Shown here piece after piece: positions 38,001 through 42,440 of a stretch of DNA of 64,000 nt. Each line of letters starts with the position of its first letter. The first letter of the stretch is position 1. Source of the DNA: Siderastrea radians (taxonomy: Eukaryota; Cnidaria; Anthozoa; Scleractinia; Rhizangiidae). Under the pieces are notes generated by a model that saw only the letters and a program-made list of their open reading frames with translations, did no database searches and had not been told where the DNA came from. The position numbers and the translations under genes were made by a program. The DNA is taken from assembly GCA_964017195.1 (NCBI GenBank), contig OZ024891.1, positions 3,883,920 to 3,947,919 of the forward strand, given 5' to 3'.

Positions 38001-38868
38001 CCGGTTGGTCAGAGTTCAATAATTGTCTACAAATTTTAAATTCCAAACTTCTCTTTTAAATGGCGTTTGAAGGAAATGATGGAAACTTTTTTTTGTCTTG
38101 CAGATCATGTTTGAGACCTTCAGCTCTCCAGCCATGTATGTTTCCATCCAGGCTGTGTTGTCTCTTTACGCCTCTGGTCGTACAACTGGTATCGTCTTTG
38201 ACAGCGGTGTTGGTGTGAGTCATACAGTTCCCATCTATGAGGGCCACTCTCTTCCCCATGCCATTCTTCGTGTTGACTTGGCCGGCAGAGACTTGACCGA
38301 CTACCTCTCGACGATTCTGACCGAGCGTGGCTACTCTTTCACCACCTCCGCCGAGCGTGAGATCGTGCGTGACATCAAAGAGAAGCTGTGCTATGTTGCT
38401 CTAGATTTTGAACAAGAATTAGTCAGCGCCGCTTGTAGCTCCAGCTCGGAGAAGAGCTACGAGCTCCCTGACGGACAGGTTATTACCATCGGCAACGAGA
38501 GATTCAGATGTCCCGAGTCCCTGTTCAAGCCCTCCTTTCTTGGTATGGAAGCCTCTGGCATCCACAAGATGACATACGACTCCATCATGAAGTGCGACGT
38601 GGACATCCGGAAGGATCTGTACGCTAACACAGTGTTGTCTGGTGGCTCCACTATGTTCCCGGGAATGGCTGACAGAATGCAGAAAGAAATCACTGCCCTG
38701 GCTCCACCTACAATGAAGATCAAGATTATTGCTCCCCCCGAGCGTAAATACTCTGTATGGATCGGAGGATCGATCTTGGCCTCGCTGTCCACCTTCGAAC
38801 AGCTGTGGATCTCCAAGCAGGAATACGATGAATCTGGCCCTGCCATAGTTCACCGAAAATGCTTCTAA
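16762..38868 (+). CDS. actin: Actin, three coding exons joined 16762-17016, 17175-17285, 38104-38868 (376 aa)
   Basis: Cytoskeletal ATPase that polymerises into F-actin. The joined exons give 376 residues, the normal actin length, all at phase 0 with GT/AG junctions (gagaga|gtaagt, taag|ATCTGG, ACTCAG|gtacgt, ttgcag|ATCATG). The start [16 protein letters not shown] is chosen because it matches the MCDEDVAALV-type N-terminus; an upstream ATG at 16735 would add nine residues. Phosphate loop 1 ([11 protein letters not shown]), Gln138, Asp155, the His74 context and the C-terminal HRKCF are present. It is a divergent paralogue: the residue equivalent to Asp157 is Val (DSGVGVSH), Arg28 is Cys, and the D-loop reads [14 protein letters not shown]. 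Intron 2 is 20,818 bp because of a transposon. Whether it is expressed cannot be told from the sequence. Confidence 0.93.
17175..17285 (+). CDS. actin: Actin coding exon 2 (codons 86-122)
   Basis: [20 protein letters not shown] through KANREKMTQ. 111 nt, phase 0 on both sides, separated from exon 1 by a 158-bp intron. Confidence 0.92.
17473..17480 (+). repeat. Target-site duplication of the P-like element, left
   Basis: GTTTCGAA, repeated exactly at 37609-37616 outside the right TIR. Confidence 0.92.
17481..17575 (+). repeat. Left TIR region of the P-like element
   Basis: CAGGG(n)AGGTGACTC followed at 17542-17559 by CTGCCAGTATGACGTCAC, which contains a palindromic CRE (TGACGTCA). It pairs with 37546-37608. 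The internal block may be a transposase-binding site (inference). Confidence 0.85.
17576..18340 (+). promoter_or_regulatory. 5' noncoding region of the P-like element
   Basis: Contains ACCGCCATTTTACTTCCGGG (17785-17804), a YY1-type site adjoining an ETS-type site, so it is probably promoter-proximal. A hydrophobic 71-codon frame at 17960-18175 lies in T-rich DNA and is not considered a gene. An A14 run is at 18301. Confidence 0.4.
18341..18835 (+). repeat. Three tandem ~180-210-bp AT-rich repeats before the membrane-Ubl gene
   Basis: Each unit runs ATTAG.TTT.GTA.TGTA, GTGAAAGG.AC, T-run/A-run, GTACAGTAAAA, and two TTAAGGTTATTT..AATAAAG motifs. GTGAAAGG recurs at 18371, 18580 and 18757. Unit 1 carries an extra hairpin, AGAAGCATAT-CAAGGTC-ATATGCTTCT (18479-18505). 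The array ends just before the ATG at 18848. Confidence 0.85.
18848..21008 (+). CDS. Membrane-ubiquitin-like-THAP-like protein of the P-like element (truncated by insertion)
   Basis: About 720 residues remain before the nested element; the frame reads on into it to a stop at 21121. Residues 1-330 are very hydrophobic, with roughly seven to eight membrane spans (about 5-20, 93-111, 125-147, 168-186, 209-233, 247-280, 293-314). Residues 335-408 align over their whole length with ubiquitin: ISLVDITGK in strand 1, [15 protein letters not shown] as the helix, SGKPL, and a terminal GRLIGG. Immediately after comes VQCCIKGC...RVCDKHY (Cys412-x3-Cys416-x36-Cys453-x2-His456), THAP-like spacing, then further Cys clusters ([17 protein letters not shown]). 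I infer cleavage after Gly408, which would free a protein beginning with the zinc finger. The remainder continues after 23978. Confidence 0.75.
21009..23977. mobile_element. Nested 2.97-kb element with GGCC-rich inverted ends
   Basis: Bounded by CCCTTGCATCAGGA (21009-21022) and its exact complement (23964-23977). Next to each end is a block of CTGGCC/GGCCAGG/CCGGG motifs (21021-21280 and 23700-23960), inverted relative to one another in general pattern. The interior has no recognisable ORF but holds AAGATGGCGG at 22971-22980. It interrupts the P-like coding sequence between two pieces that continue in related proteins. No convincing target duplication was found, so the exact ends may be off by a few bases. 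Confidence 0.7.
23978..24157 (+). pseudogene. Continuation of the P-like transposase N-terminal region after the insertion
   Basis: An open stretch reads [20 protein letters not shown] then VDNGKLPP; at a run of seven C (near 24055-24061) the likely frame changes to [20 protein letters not shown] and [10 protein letters not shown], which runs into the 24158 frame. Thus a 1-bp indel in the C run is inferred. Confidence 0.55.
24158..24739 (+). pseudogene. P-like transposase, segment before the catalytic core
   Basis: Resembles the region preceding the RNase H core in cnidarian P/THAP9-like transposases: RVCPG..DP upstream, a small Cys motif (CIRSTTC...RCQQC), then a basic coiled segment ([20 protein letters not shown]). 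The first codon at 24158 is TTG and the frame is open upstream, so this is not a true start. Near 24690-24720 the real path must shift into the frame of [20 protein letters not shown] (open 24675-24971), because this frame ends at TAA 24737. Confidence 0.65.
24675..24958 (+). pseudogene. P-like transposase, frame-shifted middle segment
   Basis: [20 protein letters not shown] then [20 protein letters not shown], a stretch well known just before the first catalytic Asp of P-element-type transposases. It joins the 24158 frame on its left and the 24929 frame near 24940 on its right, each with a frame change. Confidence 0.65.
24929..27286 (+). CDS. P-element/THAP9-like transposase core, CCHC zinc knuckles and start of YqaJ nuclease
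   Basis: 785 codons. Catalyses (by family) DNA cleavage and strand transfer at the TIRs. Catalytic candidates: Asp12 in [10 protein letters not shown], Asp193 in [15 protein letters not shown], and Glu381 in [12 protein letters not shown], the usual three sites of the P-type RNase H fold. [16 protein letters not shown] precedes the second Asp. A region corresponding to the GTP-binding insertion (about 200-370) was not analysed for GTP motifs. Two CCHC knuckles follow ([14 protein letters not shown], 654-667; [14 protein letters not shown], 681-694). The end ([18 protein letters not shown]) is the first motif of a YqaJ nuclease, cut by TAA at 27284. The next CDS is in the same frame only 12 bp on. 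Confidence 0.85.
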   Translation: MQGNRSGGIHWDEMSIKEGIVLCKRTGELVGFEDLNIDRELNMNPNDLNNEKEDNDVDNFPESSDSDASSTVSDQESSPSSRTTDDDIELIPSSTKAKLICQFFYSSIEGDFSWPVASFPLNKINHKILSSLVWQVCEAIGSLHLENEKKIEIIYGVSDGSTYSHAFFSRAGAQNWVTYNPFNDNKPIWWLSDYPHMLKKLRNFIVNPDRHLEMQGKKIMLDHLIPVVKRHLTKLNWKHIKLTPRTKMSVKRAVTVCSLDVALDILKGPFPPEDTIATRTYFKKQCHNLFRIFNNTELDPLCYKQLLSIMFWFDSWYQETKQTTAQASGSLKDHWKKFIPRLTYKDLKRTIRAFLGVGQYVQMHYPELHIIPKSMCQDDVENYFSLQRARVSGGKPTTLQFFESSATLETELLVSSEMKDLKGTCGSYDWAALPNLVSLPLSKPKLTCENTNSFTEKDGWELCSTELNSGSATEDIVPWEFDENFHDAAEKMQISRHVKQTVEYIDLFSPTTVLQTFQPLLTALHASENHRHVALFARKLDFFLRTHFFTGNWSYASLQEAIKKIKSEKALCFYWKKLLREIHIPESQIKLSTDVLSAFVRKFSKRRCVTYLAKDGLSPLHEEDESAIRQMLKKFKKTDEQKKAETNAGATDICFRCHKQGHWASDCLEGHEEEWLTKQKCFQCGQQGHLKSVCPKKFEDQKNPKTTIMQNKPPTVKKTWYHAGISLPRLLSTLSQKSLDHFQCYKPISSTASNDPKYFKQRSTKWFEVRKGIINASKAATALGW
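27299..29716 (+). CDS. YqaJ-like exonuclease plus ubiquitin-specific-protease-like C-terminal region
   Basis: 805 codons, in frame with the transposase across one TAA. Residues 1-160: YqaJ/lambda-exonuclease fold with WLGSSPDG (Asp78), LEMKCP (Glu92, Lys94; PD-(D/E)xK) and [10 protein letters not shown] four-Cys motif follows ([16 protein letters not shown]). Residues about 270-570 resemble a C19/USPL1-like cysteine protease: [16 protein letters not shown] (Cys277) as the Cys box, and [18 protein letters not shown] (His522/523), FAYNGLW (Asn543) and LYLLMFEQ as the His box. Near 630-665 a SAP-like helix pair ([20 protein letters not shown]) is followed by basic NLS-like tails ([10 protein letters not shown]). 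The nuclease assignment is firm; the protease assignment is inference from motif order. Confidence 0.75.
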   Translation: MTDYWNQLSNDLLGSQNEAVDHESNLAMLWGSMNEHSALVTYLKKFFSQSKHGATVKETGIWFLKNSNNQNWLGSSPDGIIEENGKLTTVLEMKCPFMGGKPVPYKKVCVNHIPQIMLQMCCTSTQQCHYIVWTPVGTKVFLIERDDKDLELLLNYLYKFWNLAAGETEPAWHEDVFGLKQMSMQIAAKSPCICFTSNSLITPDILSNDNIKKFEYNTKPLKQTTVTRKCQGCKDEEWKCKLNPCEVRRKRALNSVNSQQMSYQSYKYGSNGIHNSCHQDTFLELIYHNFKCHFDCSLNTKLTEGLKQLLEAFVLREKGKFHESKMTLWKWLRDKTESGFTFYAYGKEASLISIIYRLLESMPGELRDTFSIKTNYSYTCGNDKSHNSCRSFTHSVFPISTDDVLETHLFLNSNDFDVIQVIKHKLTLNDFTPASKCSVLTKIDGNDICTSDSECTVNYNPNTCGATLLASTSATNTPDIFFVGYTHNSSKGYTPNLGKGNTTIEVNNCTYRLSGIVYLKSHHYWCEVYSTQKHLKKGWFAYNGLWNNGKATFVGLKPLFLEKESLYLLMFEQSKTKHPTILSNPCVTFYKSIHSNNQEIIKEIVQQHKCLLSLSDNKAKLANIKAILQYHNIPMKLNMKIADLSDLLLQHCNTTTTVPITFVSDFSIDNYTEASKRDNFSQNELADFVPATFINDSNMITLVQAGEDISETNNLKRRDLTPVKQGYTPERHPTKKQKSQPRVTETTSCVDENSHESISEPRFSYLNPLRTSFKEMVYALQEESNFSSNESDNVDVEHGRGTSPA
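29717..30077 (+). other. 3' noncoding region of the P-like element
   Basis: AT-rich, with a candidate polyadenylation signal AATAAA at 30012-30017. It is cut by the Mutator-like element; it continues at 37131. Confidence 0.5.
30078..30086 (+). repeat. Target-site duplication of the Mutator-like element, left
   Basis: GACTAAAGC, repeated exactly at 37122-37130. Confidence 0.93.
30506..30680. mobile_element. Short pogo/Tc-like MITE
   Basis: CAGTTAAC at the left and the complement-like GCTGACTG at the right, each flanked by TA (30504-30505, 30681-30682). The interior has repeated CTATTACGGAC / CTATAACGGAC phrases. About 175 bp, TIRs imperfect. Confidence 0.5.
30936..31140. mobile_element. MITE with TACCGTATTTTCTC ends
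   Basis: TIRs CCGTATTTTCTCGATTAAAC / complement of GTTTAATGGAGAAAATACGG, flanked by TA on both sides. The inner parts (AAACACCGGG, CCCGGGGTGTTT) extend the inverted repeat. No ORF. Confidence 0.7.
31331..31850. repeat. Fold-back (long hairpin) element, ~520 bp
   Basis: Two ~250-bp arms, inverted, from ATACTACAATAATGGTATC (31331) to its complement ending 31850, meeting around TTTAGAGCCACCTT / AAGGTGGCTCTAAA at 31574-31620. The arms are not perfect, so it is not an assembly inversion. No clear target duplication. Confidence 0.75.
31851..32791. other. 3' part of the Mutator-like element, no gene seen
   Basis: AT-rich sequence downstream (minus strand) of the transposase gene, with only short frames. 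Confidence 0.4.
32792..33553 (-). CDS. C-terminal Cys-rich part of the MULE protein (second frame)
   Basis: 253 codons in a frame different from the transposase ORF, overlapping its last 139 nt. It holds a basic/acidic low-complexity stretch ([20 protein letters not shown]) and then [20 protein letters not shown], a Cys-x2-Cys motif followed by [16 protein letters not shown] and [12 protein letters not shown], features of the tail of animal MULE transposases. It probably belongs to the same polypeptide, joined by a frameshift or by splicing I could not place. The ATG at 33553 need not be a real start. Confidence 0.6.
   Translation of the reverse strand: MVVSLSRSEKKENLSVSLYSTKATLQRQPSYTVTSSVATQDHPMSIERDDSGEDDNLENPVRCSTSSATGSFNLTQVATQGMPKSTGRKPSTRRRSDKRPRHSPQHQRCTNDFSSRAPVEDGTANAAKNEEYQLKWLKGTSVYVCYGCGQRMRPKPSEKSGRDVVPPPPFDVVLYRKELRFYKKPSGELTFSFTPQNVYYHLKKACLQKKNSNFSVEDISIGEAFQASLTTVHFGHLRKEFGLTFSGNGSSSL
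33415..35292 (-). CDS. MULE transposase exon 4 (catalytic core)
   Basis: Starts [15 protein letters not shown] after tttttaag and contains the full MULE core; the stop TAG is at 33415-33417. Confidence 0.8.
   Translation of the reverse strand, partial: DDTDTFPDVVAIDDDSDNAVESDVESEEEVRFLNGDPQLPIFNWMDCEDDEEVVSILLNPERDMVYRKVPLKCQENATFSIDTRSLKNPNDWKSDDLGSFHNVGRVSRGYFETSDEVCFLSKKRPSGSSETIVQLKKNYWTHHIHGDFKRRSYELWSSQGKRGRYVMVQYEFQDKQHPICSKPHGNAKSSKPFARSKASVLQTIKEKTVTKGPSQVYDEVFEEAGGMIHFESLGDIPKGRKQVENVKYSSRPAKSKDELYDLVEKSKMESTPYIRRLQMAPEPACILATEQQIKDVKRFCTSNTQTPTVFCVDTTFNIGNFYVTATTYKNLLLIDDKYGGHPTMLGPCMLHMQRKQESFNFLASSLVSIDEEFSSVLAIGSDRDAAMKKGIKAFFPLATWLSCKKHVEDDVARKLTELRIGELEKKEFLLDIFGSDARKEMGLIDASSSQEFDARLESLYPVWVKREMEARGFSKEATTEFYPYFLTYVATDMKTTMIKSVREKVGLGENFFYDNDPESMNDRIKTRKGKGTRYLSWTECVDLLQGLSEEQERNGERALIDEGPYRLSPEYAHMRIASAKWLSLSQDQRKRKISQFRSIPLRPRYKGSHLTQSPLLSRHKIILCP
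33415..36647 (-). CDS. MULE transposase gene, exons 36647-36576, 35750-35674, 35510-35459, 35292-33415
   Basis: DDE transposase of the Mutator group. Upstream of the long frame (Met at 35205) the coding path continues through three small exons with consistent phases and GT/AG sites, starting [15 protein letters not shown] at 36647 and giving 692 residues. In the 35205 frame the MULE core shows [15 protein letters not shown] (Asp284), [16 protein letters not shown] (Asp353) and [12 protein letters not shown]. The N-terminal part has acid-rich text ([18 protein letters not shown]) and a central basic region. The frame ends at 33415, inside the overlapping C-terminal frame. No core residue is visibly broken, so it may be active or recently so. 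Confidence 0.8.
35459..35510 (-). CDS. MULE transposase exon 3
   Basis: 52 nt, [17 protein letters not shown], between an attcag acceptor and a gtaagt donor. Confidence 0.6.
35674..35750 (-). CDS. MULE transposase exon 2
   Basis: 77 nt after tttcctgcag; [20 protein letters not shown], ending before gtaagt. A Lys-rich NLS-like run. Confidence 0.6.
36576..36647 (-). CDS. MULE transposase exon 1
   Basis: 24 codons from ATG, ending ENE before gtaagt. Phase 0. Confidence 0.6.
36648..37121 (-). promoter_or_regulatory. 5' end of the MULE, promoter plus TIR
   Basis: Between exon 1 and the outer TIR. GGAATCCGGAATC repeats occur at 37075-37105. No defined promoter motif was identified. Confidence 0.4.
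37122..37130 (+). repeat. Target-site duplication of the Mutator-like element, right
   Basis: GACTAAAGC, identical to 30078-30086. Confidence 0.93.
37131..37545 (+). other. Right noncoding end of the P-like element
   Basis: Continues the P-like 3' region after the MULE. Near the TIR, CGCCCGCCATCTTGAAAAC (37513-37531) mirrors the YY1-type site near the left end. A 72-codon frame at 37239 has no motif. Confidence 0.45.
37546..37608 (-). repeat. Right TIR region of the P-like element
   Basis: GTGACGTCATACTGGCAGTG at 37546-37565 and CACCTCCCCCCCCTG at the end, inverted relative to the left TIR. Confidence 0.85.
37609..37616 (+). repeat. Target-site duplication of the P-like element, right
   Basis: GTTTCGAA, identical to 17473-17480. 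Confidence 0.92.
37617..38103 (+). other. Original actin intron 2, right part
   Basis: Together with 17286-17480 this is the pre-insertion intron (about 682 bp). A local hairpin GCCTGGTCCCAG...CTGGGACCAGGC lies at 37629-37665. Confidence 0.7.
38104..38868 (+). CDS. actin: Actin coding exon 3 (codons 123-376 and stop)
   Basis: Begins [20 protein letters not shown] after ttgcag and ends HRKCF-TAA. Carries the second phosphate loop with the Asp-to-Val change (codon 158, GTT). No AATAAA was noticed within the following ~150 bp. Confidence 0.94.
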   Translation: MMFETFSSPAMYVSIQAVLSLYASGRTTGIVFDSGVGVSHTVPIYEGHSLPHAILRVDLAGRDLTDYLSTILTERGYSFTTSAEREIVRDIKEKLCYVALDFEQELVSAACSSSSEKSYELPDGQVITIGNERFRCPESLFKPSFLGMEASGIHKMTYDSIMKCDVDIRKDLYANTVLSGGSTMFPGMADRMQKEITALAPPTMKIKIIAPPERKYSVWIGGSILASLSTFEQLWISKQEYDESGPAIVHRKCF

Positions 38869-39030
38869 ATATTGCGTCAATATATTTTTACTTATTAATC
38901 GTGTGTGTGTTGTTTTTGCTTTGTTTTGTTTTTGTTGTTGTAGTTTTTCGCTAAAACTTTTGATGTGCTCAGAAGGCGGATGAGATAACCTGGCATTTGA
39001 TTTTTTCATTTCTTTCTTCTTTGAAAACAA
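38869..39030 (+). other. Actin 3' flank
   Basis: AT-rich sequence with GTGTGTGTGTTG and a T-rich stretch. Its junction to the gene array is at the following microsatellite. Confidence 0.5.
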
Positions 39031-39220
39031 GAAGAAGAAGAAGAAGAAGAAGAAGGAGGAGGAGGAGGAGGAGGAGGAGGAGGAGAAGAAGAAGAAGAAG
39101 AAGGAGGAGGAGGAGGAGGATGACGACGAGGAGGAGAAGAAGAAGAAGAAGAAGAAGAAGAAGAAGAAGAAGAAGAAGAAGAAGAAGAAGAAGAAGAAGA
39201 AGAAGAAGAAGAAGAAGAAG

Positions 39221-39252
<32 letters not shown>

Positions 39253-39333
39253 GAGGAACAAGAACAAGAACAAGAACAAGAACAAGAACAAGAACAAGAG
39301 CAAGAACAAGAACAAGAACAAGAAGAACTAAAA
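39031..39333. repeat. ~300-bp purine microsatellite (GAA/GAG/CAAGAA)
   Basis: Almost pure purine on the plus strand: AAG and AGG blocks, a GATGACGACGAGG interruption, a long AAG run, then AAGAAC hexamers. All frames here (poly-Arg, poly-Leu, poly-Phe) are artefacts. Equivalent arrays lie at 49015 and 60717, at the same place in each unit. Confidence 0.97.
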
Positions 39334-40265
39334 GGCAGATCAAGGGAATCGTGGAGAAGATTGCCAGAGGAAAAAAAAAGAGTTTGGGTGGAAAGCTAGA
39401 ATGTGGTACGACTGACTAAAAGCAGACCAGTATGAAAAGCTTTTGTTCGCCCCCTATAAGACAGCCAGACATTCTAAGAGTTCAGTTCCAGTAAATACCC
39501 TGTAAACCTCGTGCAACTTTATACCGGTAAAAGTTTACTTATCTCAGTTGGCCCGGGTCAACAGGCAGCTTTACTTTACTCCAAATATTTCGCGCCGTTG
39601 GGGCGCTCCTAATCTTCTCTTTGACTACTTTTCCCCGGCTTGTTGAATTTTTCAAAATTTTTCAGATTTCACAGTTTTGGTAACATTCTCATTCCTCGTT
39701 GGGGTCCTCCTAACCTCCTCTTTGACTGCTTTTCACCGACTTCACGAAATTTCCAAATTTTTTAGTTTTTCGTGAAATTCGCGGTTCACTTTGGGCCCTT
39801 CTAACATCCTCGTCGACAGCTTTTCACTGACTTGACGAATTTTCCCAATTTTTTAATTTCGACGAATTTTCCAAATTTTGTTTGTAAAAGTTTTTTCCGA
39901 AATAACCGAGAACTACCCACTTCTTCCAGACTAATTAGTTGTATCATTTTGATAATGAGACAGTTATTGACAGCAATAAAGACACTACACAGACTCTTCA
40001 GTTTGACCTGAACCTTGTGCCTGCGCACAGTCAGATCATCCGAGGACTGGCAGCCACGCATAGCTGTGGACATTGCCGGGCTGTTTCATTATACCTGCTT
40101 GTATACATTTCGCTTCCCGTGTCCGGCAAAACCAGAAGTAGATGTGAACTCATTCTGGCAAAACTTATTTTGAGCCAAAAAAATATACGGTAAGACTGAT
40201 CCTTAATGAGCTAAAGAAAGATGCTGTAGACGAAAACAGAAAATTTGGATATATAAAGTTAAAAT

Positions 40266-40290
40266 ATATGTGTGTGTGTGTGTGTGTGTG
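40266..40290. repeat. (TG)n microsatellite
   Basis: Dinucleotide run in the 3' flank of copy 1; shorter in copy 3 (62182-62195), absent in copy 2. Confidence 0.9.
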
Positions 40291-40313
40291 ACAAAAAATT
40301 GCCTAGTATTTCA

Positions 40314-40368
40314 GTTTGTAAAACAAACCTTCTTTAGGGGCTACTCTTGTTGCCCCTAAAGAAGGTTT
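40314..40368 (-). other. Conserved two-way hairpin downstream of copy 1
   Basis: AAACCTTCTTTAGGGGC pairs with GCCCCTAAAGAAGGTTT (40325-40368). The left arm can instead pair outward (GTTTGTAAAACAAAC, 40314-40328). Found in all three units about 400 nt after the stop codon. Confidence 0.7.
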
Positions 40369-40773
40369 CTGTATCTACTGTAAGGATTAGTCTTACTTCG
40401 CATGCTTTACTGATCCAGGTCTACTTATGATCCGCCAACTCTTAACGACTTGTCGCTGTGTTCTCACCAGTTTTAAAGCTTTACTTTGAGCCCTTTGTCG
40501 GTTTTACGAACAGTTCGGCTTGGTTCTTCATGGGGCCCGGGTGGCCAAACTTCATATAAACTAGTCGTATCTTGGGATTTTTCTAAAATTAAAAACTGCA
40601 ATCTCAGGTTAATTGTAAACGTTTTAGTTTTACTCACTGGAATTTTACACAAATATCTTAACAAGTATTTTTTAACCATTCATTATTTCGCTTGGCGGAC
40701 CTACGGTATGTTGTACTTTTCTGACTTCATAATGCACGCATTTAGCACCTATTTTTTCTCATTCCTTAAATGT

Positions 40774-40970
40774 TCACTTGTTTCCTTCCAGCGTCATTAG
40801 TATCTGGTTAGGATCATAATGAACATCAATACTCTTGATTTTCAAGTTCTCTTCCACCTCTGCCACAGCCATGCCGTACATTTCCAGCAGTTCGCCCGTT
40901 GGGGTCCTTCCTTTGTAGGGGCCGGTCCAGTGGGCCCAGTGGCGCCAAGAGAAGGCTACTCGTGGGGGGC
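40774..40970 (-). CDS. Pathogen-related protein copy 1, exon 3
   Basis: 197 nt, PPRVAFSWRHW through MTLEGNK and TGA. Confidence 0.87.
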
Positions 40971-42385
40971 CTAGGGACAAAATAAGGACCGTTTAACAGG
41001 CGTGAGTGAATTATCTCCTTGCAAACCTAAGAGCAGTTGGTTCTAACTATGGACGCTACATTTCTAATCACTTGAGTAGTTTTCATAAGGGGACAACAAG
41101 AGATTACAGATCACGTTTCTGGGGGACTCTGTGCAGAGTCGTTGCTGCAACCGGAACTATGTACTTGAATGTGTCGCTGTTCACTCGGGGGCTTATTAGG
41201 TGTTCCCTCTGGCTATTCAAGACTAATAACTGACTCTTCCCATTAAGTGGTACGGAGTCGTTGTCTCGGTCACAAACACCACACTGAGTCCTTGTCATAG
41301 ACACAACATATGTAACCTTCAGTGAGGGGACTAAGAGTCGTTCCCTGAGGCTCGTATGAACACTTCATTTGTATCCATTTCTTCGGGGTCATTCCGTTAA
41401 TCATTGTCCATCCCAGCCATGCATAAACATTACATTACTACATTTGTGACCTATAGAAACTGGACACCTCCTAAAAAGAGACACTCTGACGTAGATGCCC
41501 ACTATGGGTGGGTCGACTGTAAGCTTCAGTGCTTTTCGATTCGTACCTGAAAAGACTTCTATCAGTTCCCACGGAAACCCCTCGTTGAATGCTGACCTAA
41601 ACGAATCATGGGATGATTCAAAGGTATGTGCGCTACTGTCGTACAGCGGCTGATTTTGCATCAAAGTATTGTAGTTTCCCTCTTCAATGAGTTCTTTCAA
41701 GTTGAATGAGCGTTGATTGTTGGCTCGAATAGTAAACGCTTCTCTGTCAACAGACTGCCAGTCCTGAGGGACAAGAAACAACACTCGTTTTCTATCACAC
41801 ATATCTTTTTATCAACGTTCTATTATAACAGGGAATTGTTTGAAACATTAAAAAAAAAAAACGTGCGATAATCAGAATTATATAACTACCAAGAGACAAA
41901 TGTAACCGAGTGCAATGTCAGAAGGTCGTTACATTAAATGAATACGATTTACCCGAAATGGTGTTTTTTACAGGGCAAGAGGTTGAGCTGAACTCCTGTG
42001 GACGCTGGGACTGAAAACGCGACTTTGCTTTGTCTTGTTTTCACTCTTAGGTGTTAGTACGTGTGGATTTTACGGTTTTGCAGGTTGGGGACAGGGAAAC
42101 AATATTGGAAATTGGTCAATTCTTACATTTCTGGTTTTTCTAAACACATGAACTGGCAAATGTAAAGCTGCGTACCTCCACCTGGGTTTTATGTGAAGCT
42201 TCCATTTCCCAGGTCTTCACCAAATCTTCCACAATCTTCTCTACGGATCCCTCCTTGTGAACTCGTGTCCTCCCCTCCAAGTAAGCTTTGTTGACTTTTG
42301 TAAAGTCAGGTTTTCCTTCACGCCACTGGATTCCTGGATCGTCCATGAACTGTCTGTGGGGACAGCTGCTGGAACTGTCTGCCAT
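40774..42385 (-). CDS. Pathogen-related protein (SnoaL-like), copy 1, exons 42385-42176, 41763-41547, 40970-40774 (207 aa)
   Basis: The joined exons code for 207 residues resembling plant pathogen-related proteins of the SnoaL/NTF2-like fold. Family landmarks in order: GIQWREGKPDFTKVNKAYLE, EKIVEDLVKTWEMEASHK, FESSHDSFRSAFNEGFPWEL, FSWRHWAHWTGPYKGR, PTGELLEMYGMAVAEVEENL and YDPNQIL. Donors gtacgc and gtacga and acceptors ccctcag and ccctag are intact; phases 0 and 1 match. The start is MADSSSSCPHRQ, as in copy 2; a longer in-frame Met (MKFSVLRKNQA) is less likely. The biochemical role in animals is unknown; in plants the family is pathogen-induced. No signal peptide, so probably cytosolic. 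Confidence 0.88.
41547..41763 (-). CDS. Pathogen-related protein copy 1, exon 2
   Basis: 217 nt, DWQSVDREAFTIRANNQRSF through ELIEVFS, ending phase 1. Confidence 0.87.
42176..42385 (-). CDS. Pathogen-related protein copy 1, exon 1
   Basis: 70 codons, phase 0, donor gtacgc. Confidence 0.85.
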
Positions 42386-42440
42386 TGCTTGGTTTTTCCT
42401 TAGAACGCTGAATTTCAAACCTGTAAAAATCTAATTTTAA

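Larger units (their letters stand above)
39334..42440 (-). repeat. Array unit 1 (gene plus 3' flank)
   Basis: Homologous to 61222-64000 (near identical) and to 49141-52440 (more diverged). Starts right of the microsatellite at CTAAAAGGCAGATCAAGGG. Confidence 0.9.

Noticed and set aside
38419..39421. Long frames of poly-Leu, poly-Phe and poly-Arg
   Set aside because: Read through a purine microsatellite or antisense to actin exon 3; no non-repetitive protein content.
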